A program made the position numbers and the translations under genes. Positions 1-10,558 of a stretch of DNA of 64,000 nt are shown here, in pieces. The notes below the pieces were generated by a model. That model had not been told where the DNA came from. It was given only the letters and a program-made list of their open reading frames with translations, and ran no database searches. Numbering within the stretch: the first letter of the stretch is position 1; the number at the start of each line of letters is the position of its first letter. Source of the stretch: Neoceratodus forsteri (lineage: Eukaryota > Chordata > Ceratodontiformes > Ceratodontidae); contig CM057459.1 of assembly GCA_016271365.2 (NCBI GenBank), forward strand, positions 817,467,001 to 817,531,000, given 5' to 3'.

Positions 1-1836
1 AGTATTTCCAGTCCATCTGATGCCACCAGTAGCAATCTAGAAGCACATTGTTTTCCATCTGCTTCAAGTGCTGCAAGTTTCAGTTCCATTTTCTGTACAA
101 AAAAATAATCTAGAAATGGTGCACCATTAACTAAAAAAAAAAAGACAAGCACCCCATCCATTTTGTACTAATGACACAGCAACAGCTTCTTGAGTGTTTG
201 CAGCAATATTTTTCTGTCTGCATAAAATCATTATGTGATCCAATGTACCAGCACACAACCCAGTGATGCTCAGTCATCTGCTATGCATCTTGAAGGAAAC
301 AATAATCCTGGCTTTGGTGTGGACATTTCTTCAAACCAGTAAGAAGAGGAAAGATTACATTTGTTCATGGAAGGAAAGCAAGGTATACAGTACTATGATA
401 TGAAGTGAACAGCACTAATGGAGCTTTTAAGGAAGCGTATCAATGAAGAGGAAGACTTGGAAGTGGGCTACCAAATGGGCTGGTGAAAGAAGCAGTGGTG
501 ATGAAGGAAGAGGAGAAGGACTCATGAAAGGATGAGGTATAGGGACAGTGGGACGCAAGGAGTCAGAGAAGGAGAAAAGGAGAAGAAGCACAAGAGGTAG
601 AAGAAGGAGAAATGGGAAGAAGCACAAGAGGAGACCAAGGAGGAGGAGCAGAGGGAGAAACACAGGAGGGGGAGGAGAAGTGTCAAAAGCAAGCATGAGA
701 ATAATAACAAACAAGAGGAGTTTGTACCTTTCATGTCAGTTATACAGTCGTCCTCTGGGATGACTGTAATTTTGAGGAGTAGAAGTCATCATGAGAGCAG
801 ATGACAAATTAAAAAAAGATCATGAAAAGGAGAAATGCAAGAAAGGAATTTTCAGTCATGGGAATCTAAAGGCAAACCCAAGTCACTGCATTAGTCCCAT
901 AATACTGGAACACCTGCATCTGTAGCAAAATCAGTTTACGATGTCCAAAAACATTATCTCACCATTGTCTGACAATTCTAATGCCCAACTTCCGGAAATT
1001 CTCAAAAAAAGAGATCTTCTGCATGGTGGCATTATTTCAGGGATGACACCCCAAATCCAATGATGGCATGCTGCAATAAGTATGGTAAATATATTATTTG
1101 GCTATAAGGGTTCACTCAGCCATACATTTATGTTTTTGTCATTTTTTTACAATATATACATGGTATGTCTGACCAATATGCCACCAAATTTCAGACCACA
1201 AGTCATTTCATTGGTGCCAGGTTCAGACACAAAATGTGTGCCAGCAAAGGTGCAAGAAATTCTATCTCAACATTAACCATTCATTATTTTTTTCTTTATT
1301 ATACTGTATAACTAGTTGAAAAATAATATTTTCCAGTGCTTAATAAGTGTAGTATTTTACTTTGCATGAGCAAACTGCTCCATTTTCCATTCAGTGTTGT
1401 CTTTCAGTGTGGCTCCTTCTCTCAGCATGTAGTATTCAGATGATCATTTAAAATGTGAGCAATGCATCTCATAACAGTAAGGTCTCTTTCCCACTCAGGT
1501 CAGAGTCATACTGAGGGCCAGCAGTGAATGATAGGTATAGGAACTGGGATACAACAGTTTATTTAAAGGAAAACTACACCCTCATATCTTGAAAACTTAA
1601 TTTGTTTCCATGTCAACGGACAACTCTTTTCCTGTAGCTGTTAGGGTTATTGCTTTAGTTTTGTTTTCACTGTTCATGCTAGTCTCCTGTAACTGCCCTG
1701 GGGTCTCCAGTTTATGGTTGTTGAAATCTCATCATCCAGGAGAGCTGCATTAGTATATGAGAACATGATGCCAAATCACACATTTATACCATGTATCTCT
1801 AATCTGAAAGAACAAATATCCTGAAAAAAAAACTCC
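1..1836. other. Unassigned left flank
   Basis: There is no recognisable gene in this stretch. All open frames are short and none resembles a known domain. It is AT-rich non-coding sequence with a purine-rich block (listed separately) and scattered short A/T runs. I saw no terminal repeats or LINE-like protein fragments. It could be intron, intergenic DNA or a decayed repeat. It is bounded on the right by the target-site duplication of the hAT element. Confidence 0.6.
437..720. repeat. Purine-rich low-complexity tract
   Basis: The plus strand is almost entirely A and G, with repeated GAAG, GAGGAG and AGAAGGAG words. Open frames on either strand here are compositional artefacts: Lys/Arg/Glu-rich on plus, Leu/Phe/Ser/Pro-rich on minus. 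It is a simple-sequence tract, not a gene. Confidence 0.75.
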
Positions 1837-1844
1837 CTGAAAAC
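1837..1844. repeat. Left target-site duplication of the hAT element
   Basis: CTGAAAAC immediately precedes the left terminus and is identical to 9276-9283. Eight bases is the hAT target-duplication length. Confidence 0.93.
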
Positions 1845-1967
1845 TAGGGCTGTGCATGGTCCGAATAGTATTTCCTGAATACCACAAATAGTAGGCTTGC
1901 CAAATATTCAGATGGACATTCCGAATAGTTCACTATTCGGCTACTATTCGGGATGTACTATTCGGTG
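1845..1967. promoter_or_regulatory. hAT left end: terminal inverted repeat plus subterminal CGAATA repeats
   Basis: Behind the 11-bp terminus are several copies of CCGAATAG, ACTATTCGG and AATATTC in both orientations. Clustered subterminal repeats near both ends are the transposase-binding sites of Ac-like hAT elements (family knowledge). The binding role here is inferred. Confidence 0.7.
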
Positions 1968-3290
1968 GGTGTGATTTCAAAATCTCACAGAGCTTGGCTG
2001 CCCAATCAGATGCTGTTTTTGGAGCTGAGATCCAGGAATACCATGTGATCTCCTCACTCTGAGTGTGTAGATGAGAGTAGACAGTTGTTTCTCAGAAAGC
2101 TAGCTCTGTTTAGTTTACCACTTGTAACTTTTCTAACTGTTTAAAAAATGTTTTGTGTGTGATCCAGTTTTTACATCTGATCACCTTGTGACTGCATCTG
2201 ACTGCAGTTTTGTTTTTCATCCTTGAAACTGGGCTCAGTTTCAAGGAAAAGGAGAGTCTGTGTGTGAGTGAATCTGTGTGTGTGCTGTTGCAGGCTAACT
2301 CCCCTTCCCCACCGCTTACAGTTTCACAGCTCAGCTGAAACAGTGTGGTTTGATTTTTTGCTTAAGAACCAATTAGTTCTTATTAGGATTTTTTTTATCA
2401 GCAAAGTCCAGTTTGTCTTTTGCATGTAGTGGGTAACTGTTACTGGGCTCAGTAACAGTGAGTGGCTCAAACTTTTGCTGACTGCCCCATCCCCACTGCT
2501 GTGCTTGTTTAGCTTTTTGTTCCAAATTCACATACAGCCCCTGTGGTATTTTCTATTTCTTTTGTGAATCAAATTGGTATTTTGATGTAATCAAGTTCCG
2601 GGCTCGGTTCCCTGCATAAGTGAGGTGTGATTGTCATCTGACTCCCTCTTATCTGCATTGCAGCTTACTGTGGTGCATACATCATCCGTGTGTGCTTTGT
2701 ATTGTTGTTCTTGTAATCTGTGTCCTGCAAGTGCATGCACAGTTGTCTGTATGCATTATTTTTTGTGATATATAAAGCAGCCTATTTTTTTCTCACGGGG
2801 TCTGGCTTGGCCCATTGAATTGTGGCTGACTGTAGTCTGGTTCTTGGCTCAGTCCCCTGTACAACTGAGTAAGGAGGGTGTCGCAGGTGACTCCTACCTC
2901 CACAGCTCACTGCACCTGAGTGGCCTCCTGTGCATGTGAGTTTTTTTAATTTTTGTGTGTCTTCACCCCCTGTGTGTGCACTACTGTGAGTGTGAACATA
3001 TACATTTTCTGTGAAATGCTTTAGTATTTCTGTGTGTGTCAAGCATGACTCACTGGGTTCTGTGTGTTATAAGTTGTTTGGTGCACCTTAAAAGCTTGAA
3101 TTGCTGTACTGTATGACTGCATAATTGACACTGTACAAGTAAGAAGTTGTTTGCTGACTCCATCTTTTTCTAGTATCACCTTGACTTTATTAGCTGCTAC
3201 ATATGCGGTGTTGCTATTGTTGTTTTCTGCAAGAAGCACCCACATAAACAAAGACACAAATCACAAATAATATACACAGTAAGTTATGGA
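1968..3290 (+). other. hAT 5' leader, non-coding
   Basis: This is the segment between the subterminal repeats and the first coding remnant. It holds no convincing ORF. GGCTCAGT/GGCTCGGT-type words recur (near 2228, 2444, 2604 and 2845), followed by Pro/Thr-like CTCCCC...CACTG text, which hints at diverged repeat units of roughly 160-240 bp. It is probably promoter/leader of the transposon. Confidence 0.45.
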
Positions 3291-3292
3291 CC

Positions 3293-4185
3293 ATGTCTCA
3301 TCAATCCTGTAAACGTGCATGGTCCAGCCCAAGCAAATCATCTTTGCCATCAGTCGTAAGTGGTGAGGAACAGGGTGAGACAAGATCTGTTCGTATTCGT
3401 CGCTCTAAAATAGTTTTCTCCCCTGATAAGCCTTCAGGTTCATATGTCAGTATGATTAGGGGTAATACTAGTACTACTATAACTTCAACTGCTGCCACTA
3501 CTATTACTGGTACTGCATTTGCAGCACCATCATTTTATAAAAGTAGGAGGGCTTTACAGCTGACATCTCCAGTTATACAAGAACAGGAACCCACCCCACT
3601 ACCAGTGGTAGTACTATTCACACAACTGCCCCATAGAGGCAACATCGCCTATCAGTGTGCTCCTCCCCACCACCACCAGTGTCATGATTGTAGCAACCAG
3701 AGCAAATCCTTTTTGTACTGTTGACACCACCACTGCCATAACAGTGTGCACTGTTGTTTGTGCTCCCTTGCACAGCCACTGTCACCACAATCTTTGCTTC
3801 CGTTAGTAGTCCTGAGTGTTCTGCTGTCACCATGACTACTGCTGCCAGTATTACAACTAGCTGTAATATGATGCTAATTTCTTCAACTGTAACTCCTGAT
3901 TGTATTTCTGGCACCAGGACTACTGTCGACAGTGCTACTACCTTGCCAACTGTGCCCATGACCATAGGTACTGTGACTAGTACTGACCATGAAACTGTTA
4001 CAATGACTGCACCAATTGTGTTGCCAAAATGTACTGTTGCTCAGCCTCGCAAGTTTCCTCTGGCCACATTTCCTTTTGCTGATGTGGAGGATTCTGAAGA
4101 AGAGCATTCATCTGTTTCTGAATATTTACCAGATCCTCAAGACTTGCTAAGTACATCATCTGACAGTGATACCCACCTAAGCTAA
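3293..4185 (+). pseudogene. hAT upstream coding remnant, Ser/Thr-rich N-terminal region
   Basis: Two open frames in different phases (3293-3724 and 3754-4185) cover this stretch. The first opens with a basic/Ser-rich stretch containing SCKRAWSSPSKSS. The second is very rich in Thr/Ser/Val and ends in an acidic segment (DVEDSEEEHSSVSEYLPDPQD) before a stop. This position and composition fit the variable N-terminal region that precedes the BED finger in long hAT transposases. The phase change between the two frames indicates an indel. No catalytic motif is present. Part of this region (about 3395-3570) is duplicated downstream at about 7995-8210. It may also be a separate accessory ORF of the element. 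Confidence 0.5.
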
Positions 4186-4349
4186 TTTGGTGATGAGGCC
4201 TAATATGCTGCATATCTGTGTGAGAAGCGTGAATGTGCAGCTGCCAAAATATGCAGTACTTCTTGTCGTGGCAAGCGGGCTAGTCAGCATCACCCTCCTC
4301 CTCCTCCTCCTAAAGAAACAAACAGCCCACCCTGTCCTTTCAAAGAGTT

Positions 4350-6653
4350 GTGTCAAGTTCAACTCCATCTGATACACAAAGTAGTTTTACAACTACATCT
4401 GTTGCAGAGAAAGAAGGGGGTAGAAAAACTGCATCCACTGCACCCAGGTCTGATAAGGGGAAAGGGGCAAAACATGCCCATGGTCACCCTATTGGGGCCT
4501 GTACTTCCACTGTCAGTGCAAGGAAAAGTGTGGTGTGGCTGTACTTTAGTGTTTGTAAAAGATGATCCAACAAAGGCAGTATGATGTGTGTGTGTGTGTG
4601 TGTGTGTGACTGTACTATAAGTCGTGGCAAAAACCTTTCAAATCTCACAACAACATCAATGATGGACCATCTCCAAATGAAACATCCCAGTGCACTTCAA
4701 CGATCCACAGGTGTTCATCCCCCTCCACAACATGTGCCTGTCAGCCCCTCTTCTGGTACTGGTACTGGTCCAGTAGATGCACAAAGTATTGTTAGTGATT
4801 CTATTACTGAGGCAGACAGTGTGCCCTCAACTCCCCCTACACCACTTATAGCGCATCCCCTTACAGGATCATCACCCATTCTGCCTTCTTCTGCTCAATC
4901 GTCTATTATTGTAACACCCTCCACCATGGGTTCAAAGTCAAAATCAATGTGATGTGGTACCATTTTGACTACACCCATCATGCAAGTCTTCCATGCCAGC
5001 ACCAAATACCAGGCGTTACACCCTACAGCACAGCAGATCACCAATTTAATTGGTGAGATGATGGCCTTGGATCTGCAGCCATTTTCCATTATGAGAAACA
5101 CAGGTTTCCGTAGGCTGCTGCAGCATTTGCACCCTAGGTATAATGTACCATCACAGACCACACTTTCACGTACTGTAGTACCCAAAATTTGCCATGATTT
5201 GAGAAAAGAAATTTCAAGACTACTAGCACAGGCTGTTGGTGGAGTTTTCCACTGCACAAGTGACATATGGACCAGCATGAATTCAAATCATGCATACATG
5301 TCACTGACAGCACACTGGTGTGTTGCAGATGTGGTAGTCACTGGTGGTGATGGTGATACTGGTGCCAGTTCTGTCTCTTCCCCCTCTCCCTGTAGGTCTG
5401 ATTTGCTAAATGTCAGTGTTATGGAAAAGGATCACCGGGCTACAAACATACTATCATTCCTGCAAGAGATGTTGAGCCCATGGATTGATGGCAACAATTT
5501 GCAGATAGGGTTTGTGGTCAGAGACAATGCCACAAATACGATAAAAGCACTTAGAGATGGCAATTTTGATGGGATACGCTGCTTTGCTCATACACTAAAT
5601 TTGGTGGTGACAAAGGCTTTGGCAAACACAGCGGAGGCAGATCACACAGTCAAAGTAGCCAGAAGCATATACAGCCACTTCCATCACTCTGTGAAAGCCA
5701 CAAACCATCTGCATCAGCTACAAGAGCATCTTCAAATGCCACAGCATCATCTCATCCAGGATGTACAGACCCGGTGGAATTCCGCCTACTACATGCTGCA
5801 AAGGCTTCTGGAGCAAAAGCAGGCCCTTCATGAGATGAGCATGGAAACTGATAGAGGAGGAGTCTTCAGACATCAGGACTGGGCTGTGATTGTGGGTTTG
5901 GTAAAGGTTTTAGCCCCATTTCAAAGAAGCACTCGTGACCTTAGCTGTGAATCTGCACTGCTAAATCAGGTAATTCCTGCTGTACAGATTGTGAAAAAAG
6001 CCATGAGGAGATTGAGTGAAAATGCTGAGAAAGATCCAAACCAGACACCAGGAACAGTGATATCCCTTGTGGAAAACCTCACCACAGAACTAGAAGTTAG
6101 ATTTTCTGATCTCTGTTCCAATAAAAAGCACATATTTGCCACTATGTTGGATCCACGTTTTAAGTGTGATGTACTACACCTTATAATGCCCACTCACCGG
6201 GTTACAGACATTCAGAAGCAAATATGCTCAGAACTTAGTTTCTGCATCCATGGGTCAATGAAACCAGCAGGTAACCCTATTGATGAGCCAGTCTCAGAAT
6301 CACTAACTGAAAGCAGTATGGCAAACCTTGAGAAGGAGGGTGACTGTTGGGCTGAACTTGGCTCATCACTACAGGCTGAGCAGCGGAAGAGAACAGAACA
6401 GCAGCCACAGTCGGCACCCAATCTACCGAACAGTTATTTCAATGAGCCTCTGGAGTCATTCTCCATAAATCCAGTGGAGTACTGGATCAGAAGGATGAAA
6501 GCATCTCTGCACTTGGCACAGTTGGCCCTTAAATATATCTGTTGCCCCCTACCAGCGTACCATCTGAATGAATGTTCAGCACTGCTGGGGATGTGGTGGC
6601 ACCTCACCGATCCTCACTTGACCCAGCACATGTGGAACAACCTGTATTTATAA
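4350..6653 (+). pseudogene. hAT (Ac-like) transposase, BED finger plus catalytic core, interrupted
   Basis: The transposase would cut and join the element's ends. One phase runs through the region with stops at 4563 and 4950, and the long open part is 4965-6653 (562 codons; its first codon is not ATG). At 4520-4700 are the pieces of a BED zinc finger: SVVWLYF, then CDCTISRGK and MMDHLQMKHP. The link between them lies partly in another phase and is disturbed by a TG microsatellite. In the 562-codon part, CTSDIWTS (about residue 100) and VRDNATN (about 187) carry the two aspartates expected of the hAT RNase-H-like core, RCFAHTLNLVV follows at about 205-215, and QTRWNSAYYM lies at about 268-277. 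LDPRFK is at 395-400. The hATC dimerisation region begins with NPVEYW near residue 505, but its PSE...FSTAG signature sits in the +1 phase after about 6545, so the C-terminus is frameshifted. The copy is inactive. Confidence 0.88.
4584..4608. repeat. (TG)n microsatellite inside the BED-finger coding region
   Basis: There are twelve uninterrupted TG units exactly where the second Cys pair of the BED finger should be encoded. The repeat encodes alternating Cys-Val and probably expanded from a short CysXXCys codon run, shifting the phase. Confidence 0.8.
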
Positions 6654-7039
6654 AAATAAATCTACCTCACCTTGGGTACACACGTGGTCACTAACAGTTG
6701 CATTAAATGATTGTCTTGTACTGGATACAACATTTGTGTGTTGTAGCATTGACCCATACACAAGCCATTCTGTGTTAACCATCATTGTTCTGTTAGCAAA
6801 TAAGCACATGTTAACATTCATATTCAAAGTCATACTAACACAAATCTGTGACCAGCACCCTTTTCCTTTATTACTTCCACTGTCATGGTGTATTATTTTG
6901 AACGAGCATGCCCTGCAGTTCCCAGTGCCTAAAACTGCCACCCCACCTATTGATTTCTGTTCCCAATACAAAATCCTCAACTGGTGTTGTTATATCTCTC
7001 ATCCCCTGTGTTGCTCATACCCATATTCCATCAATCCCT

Positions 7040-7796
7040 TTAGCAGCTTTCCAGGTGCCAGTAACCAGTGTGGCATCACCAGTCTTAAGAATTTCATGTG
7101 CATAAAATATGGCAGCTAATAGTGTGTCATCTCCAGTCTCCATGTTTCCAATGCCTGAAATATGGCAGTTACAAGTGTGGCATCAACCAGTCTCAGTGTT
7201 TTCCATGCCTGAAATATGGCAGTTACAAGTGTGGCATCTCCAGTCTGTGTTTCCCCTTGCCTGAAATATGACAGTTACATGTGTGGCATCACCAGTCTCA
7301 AGTATTTCGAGTGCATAAAATATGGTAGTTAGTGTGGCATTTCCAGTCTCAGTATTTCCCATGCCTGAAATATGGCAGTTAACAGTGTGGCATCTCCAGT
7401 CTCAAGTATTTCATATGACTGAAATATTATGGTTACGAGTATGGTATCACTTGTCTCAAGTATTTCACATGCCTGAAATATTCCAGTTACCAGTATAGCA
7501 TCACATGTCTCAAGTATTTCACATAATTGAAATGTTCTGGTTACCTATATGGCAGCACCACTCTCAAGTATTTCACATGACTGAAATATTCCAGTTAACA
7601 TTATGACATCTCCAGTTTCCAGTATTTCACATGACTGAAATATTCTAGTTACCAGTATGGCATCACCCATCTCAAGTATTTCCCATGCCTGAAATATTCC
7701 GGATACCAGTGTGGCATCACCAGTCCCATGTATTTCACGTGTGCCTGAAATATTCCGGTTACCAGTGTGGCATCACCAGTCTCAATTATTTTCCAT
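7040..7796 (+). repeat. Minisatellite within the hAT, about 14 units of 53-57 bp
   Basis: The pattern GTGTGGCATCACCAGTCTC, then AGTATTTC, then CATGCCTGAAATAT, then GGCAGTTACCA recurs about every 53-57 bases. GGCATC-like anchors occur near 7071, 7171, 7221, 7278, 7335, 7388, 7659, 7712 and 7769, with diverged versions between. It lies 3' of the transposase. Units differ by several substitutions, so the array is not very recent. Confidence 0.85.
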
Positions 7797-7994
7797 GCCT
7801 GCAAAGTGCTGCAGTATGCTGCAAGCAGCAGTGTAATTCAATGGCAGTTAATCTCTAGTCACCCAATATTTTGTGACAGCATTTACTGCAAAGTATTGAA
7901 TTGCATCTTGTCTTGGCTTCACTGTATACTATTGATACATAATACAATTCCAGAGAAGGTGGTGAGATAGACTGCATGGACGACGACAGACAGG

Positions 7995-8063
7995 TGTCTC
8001 TTTATTAGATGGTCTCAAATATTTTTCTCCCCAAGCAAGCCTTTTAGTTCTTGTAGCATTAGG

Positions 8064-8103
<40 letters not shown>

Positions 8104-8340
8104 GCAGAACTATTACTACTACTACTACTGGTGTCACCACCTGTTCCATTTATACATTCACTGCACATCCTATTGTGCAGTAGTAGGAGGGCATTAGTAC
8201 ATACATGCTTTGTGCAGAAAGCAGCAGACACCACCACCAGTGTTACCACCGCTATCACTATGGCTGCTACATCTACAGTTAGTGTGCTTCCCACCACCAC
8301 AGGTGCCATTCCACTACACCATGTCTGGGGATTTATGTGA
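7995..8340 (+). repeat. Diverged second copy of the hAT N-terminal coding region
   Basis: The order of features TCTCAAATATTTTTCTCCCC, AAGCCTTTTAGTTC, ATTAGGACTACTACT, GTAGTAGGAGGGC parallels 3400-3560 (TCTAAAATAGTTTTCTCCCC, AAGCCTTCAGGTTC, ATTAGGGGTAATACTAGTACT, AAGTAGGAGGGC). Both are followed by CCACCAC/ACTGCTGC-rich sequence. The second copy contains an expanded ACT repeat. It lies after the transposase, so it is an internal duplication or a remnant of a related element inserted into this one. Confidence 0.65.
8064..8099. repeat. (ACT)n microsatellite
   Basis: This is an uninterrupted run of ACT/CTA triplets followed by an imperfect one to about 8130. It is an expansion of the Thr-codon-rich text seen in the first copy near 3465. 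Confidence 0.85.
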
Positions 8341-8379
8341 TAACCACGAAAGTACAATTGTGATTGGTGGCAGGGCAAG

Positions 8380-8427
8380 TATATCTATATCTATATCTAT
8401 ATCTATATCTATATCTATATCTATATC
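8380..8427. repeat. (TATATC)n hexanucleotide microsatellite
   Basis: Eight perfect TATATC units lie inside the hAT. Any Ile/Ser-repeat ORF through this tract is an artefact. Confidence 0.9.
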
Positions 8428-8640
8428 ATCACCAAAAATCTATTTCAGTGATGTACACCCCCAACGCACAGGAAAACAGTGCCAGGGACTTAAATTTTGA
8501 TTGTTCATGCAGTGGGCTGTGCCCCATGCATTGACCCACACCCCCTACTAAAGAATTCTTAACTCCAGGGGGGTGCATGTTGGGGGGGGTGCAAAATCTG
8601 GAGAAAAAAAATTGGGGGCTGGGCACACAAAAATGTAGGT

Positions 8641-8709
8641 GTGCCCGGACCTGAACCTGGAACCCTTGCACCTTTAGGCTGACAACCACCAACCATGCTA
8701 TGGGGCCAG
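8641..8709 (-). other. tRNA-like segment, possible tRNA-derived SINE head
   Basis: Read on the minus strand the segment contains TAGCATGGTTGG, close to a Pol III box A, and about 35 bases later GGTTCAGGTCC, one base off the box B consensus. GCCC at its start can pair with GGGC at its end, like an acceptor stem. It is somewhat shorter than a tRNA and no clean cloverleaf is evident, so I read it as a SINE head or tRNA pseudogene, not a functional tRNA. Downstream minus-strand sequence is C-rich and A/T-rich without a recognised family. Confidence 0.5.
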
Positions 8710-9171
8710 CTTGGCAGACCCACATCAACCACACCAGGCCAACCCTCCCTCCCTTCCATCATGCTGGACCCCACCCCCCCTGCACACGTACACATATAGT
8801 GATGTCCTGTCGCTATCTGCACCCACCTCCCCATCTGCTCACCCTTCCTCAGCAGTAGCCCCTTTGACATGCACCAGGACTGAGTTGCCATTATTGCAAG
8901 CACTCAATCATCAATGCCCATGTCATGGGCTACCATATCTGTGACCATGAACACCCTCCAGTGCTGACCCAATGCAATGCTTGATATTGTTTTTGGAGTG
9001 CTATATGTGTGGTGTGGTGGATCAAGTGTGCCACATGTAGCTTGTGTTGCATTAATGAGAGCTGTGCATTGGAGGTTGAAGTCTCATTGAGGTGTATATG
9101 TTGCACCAGGTTTAATGGGTGATTAATGGTGTTGTTAAAGTGCTTTTTTAAAGTTTCCTTAAAAAAACACC

Positions 9172-9275
9172 TTTTCTGGCCAAATACCGAATACCAAATA
9201 ACGAATACTGAATACCTGGGCCCGAATACCGAATATTCGGCCAAACATTCGGGAAAAGATTTTCGCACAGCCCTA
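9172..9275. promoter_or_regulatory. hAT right end: subterminal CGAATA repeats plus terminal inverted repeat
   Basis: The right end repeats ACCGAATA, CGAATACTGAATAC, ACCGAATATTCGG and CATTCGGG before the terminal GCACAGCCCTA. The motif matches that of the left end, supporting a shared transposase-recognition zone. Confidence 0.7.
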
Positions 9276-9283
9276 CTGAAAAC
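9276..9283. repeat. Right target-site duplication of the hAT element
   Basis: CTGAAAAC directly follows the right terminus and matches 1837-1844 without mismatch, which suggests limited decay since insertion or chance preservation. Confidence 0.93.
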
Positions 9284-9870
9284 ACGTAAGAGATATGCAA
9301 TTTATAGGGAAAAACCCTGAACTATGACTCAGACAGTTTGCAAAACTAATTGAAGGTAAATGTGGTATTTCACAACTTGCAACAACTTGTTTCTTTGAAG
9401 TCTAATTAAGCAGACAGGCATACTGTGGAGTTTAAAGGGTACTGACACATTGGGCTCAAAGTTCATAGAGCAATGTAAGGTGGCTGCATTAAACATGCAT
9501 GGCAAAAGTGGCACCTTGCATCAAAATATGAGCCCTGAGCTATTCACAAAAGCAGCCTGCATCAACTGCGGGCTGCCTACCCCAAAGGAGGCTTGTGCTG
9601 CCCATGTGCCCAAACATGGGCTGCAACCTGGTGCTAGGGGGCATGTGGCAGACACAAGCTGCCACATTCCCTAATGTGGGATTCTCAGACCTCTCCTAGA
9701 GGCAGAATTTCCAAGTATCATTAGACCCTCCCAGGGCTAGTCTAATGATGCATAGAAAGTCTCCTCTGGAAGAGATGCCTGTTTTGCCAATGTGCCACAA
9801 TACTCCCTCCCTGATGTCTCCATTAAGTTGAAAACGATTGTTCCCCTCCCCGGTGGTCAAGTCACCCCAC
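9284..9870. other. Unassigned spacer between hAT and foldback
   Basis: No protein signature or terminal repeat is evident. Short ORFs are not supported. The right part (from about 9664) is C-rich and may be the outer part of the foldback element. Confidence 0.5.
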
Positions 9871-10292
9871 CCGATCCCCGATGTCCAAGAAATAAATGTA
9901 TATAAATAACCTGGTAGTCTAGTGGAACCCCCCACCCAGCAGTGACCTACCAGTGACCTACCATCCCACTCTCCCCATCCAGTAAAGGAACAGTGGCTGG
10001 CACAGCCCACCGCTTACCACAATGGCCCACCACCAACTGAGCTCTGACTGAGTGTGTACTGTATATAGTATGTGCTCAGTGATTGACAGCTCACTGAGCG
10101 TGTACTATATACAGTACGTGCTCCTACAGAGGTCAGTCAGTGGCTGGCCTTGGTGGTGTGTGGTGGGCTTTGCCAGTTGCCATCTCCATTACAGAATGGA
10201 GGAGTGGGGTGGTAGGGCACTGCTGGCTGTGGGATCCACTAGACCACAATGTTAGTTATATACATTTATTTCTGGGACATCGGGGATTGGGG
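9871..10292. repeat. Foldback (near-palindromic) element
   Basis: The left arm (from CCGATCCCCGATGTCC at 9871) reads as the approximate reverse complement of the right arm (ending GGGACATCGGGGATTGG near 10291). Both arms contain AGAAATAAATGTATATAA and a CTAGTGGA box, and they continue into a central palindrome with GTACTGTATATAGTA motifs around 10085. The whole can fold into one long hairpin. A further unit resembling the right arm (TCCACTAGACC, then ACATTTATTTC, then GGGATTGGG) repeats at 10378-10445. This is the structure of a foldback/MITE-type DNA transposon, but no target duplication was identified. Confidence 0.7.
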
Positions 10293-10448
10293 AGGGGGGC
10301 CACCCGATCACCAGGGAAGGGGACAAATAAGTATATGTACATATCAGTAGGGAGACATCTGGGATCGGGGAAGGGGGTCCACTAGACCATGAGGTCTTGT
10401 TATTACATTTATTTCAGAGATGTTGGGATTGGGTAGGGGGGACACTTG

Positions 10449-10513
10449 ACCACCCAAATAAAAAGGGCTGCAAAAATTGAAACAGCCTCTTTTGCTGCAA
10501 ATTTTCGTTCCTC
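10449..10513. repeat. Inverted terminal segment of the DIRS/Ngaro-like element (left)
   Basis: AAATAAAAAGGGCTGCAAAA followed by ATTGAAACAGCCTC and TTTTGCTGCAAATTTT is the approximate reverse complement of the segment at 16799-16860. A partial direct copy (AAAATTGAAACTGC) also occurs near 11090. Confidence 0.6.
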
Positions 10514-10558
10514 CCGTTCCTCCCACCCACCATAAACATAAAAGGAAATAGTGATATG

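Larger units (their letters stand above)
1845..9275 (+). mobile_element. Complete-ended hAT (Ac-like) DNA transposon, 7.4 kb
   Basis: The element starts with TAGGGCTGTGC and ends with its exact reverse complement GCACAGCCCTA. It is flanked on both sides by the 8-bp duplication CTGAAAAC (1837-1844 and 9276-9283). An 8-bp duplication and TAG/CAG-type short termini are the hallmark of the hAT superfamily. The TAGGGCTG start is typical of Ac-like elements in vertebrates (family knowledge). Inside lies a plus-strand transposase pseudogene with BED-finger remnants and the hAT catalytic-core motifs. The ends are intact but the protein is broken, so this copy could only have moved with transposase supplied in trans. 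The unusual length comes from added repeats: a roughly 54-bp minisatellite, a second diverged copy of the N-terminal coding region, and a tRNA-like segment. Confidence 0.92.

Noticed and set aside
427..763. Three overlapping frames in the purine-rich tract
   Set aside because: Low-complexity composition explains them fully.
3301..4213. Minus-strand frames opposite the hAT coding region
   Set aside because: Mirror images of the Thr/Ser-rich plus strand text; no independent support.
7040..7796. Possible CRISPR-like array of 54-bp units
   Set aside because: Units are contiguous with no constant-repeat/variable-spacer structure, and the DNA is eukaryotic; it is a minisatellite.
8377..8500. Ile-Ser repeat protein
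   Set aside because: Translation of the TATATC microsatellite.
8641..8709. Functional tRNA gene
   Set aside because: Stems are incomplete and the unit is short; only box-like similarity remains.
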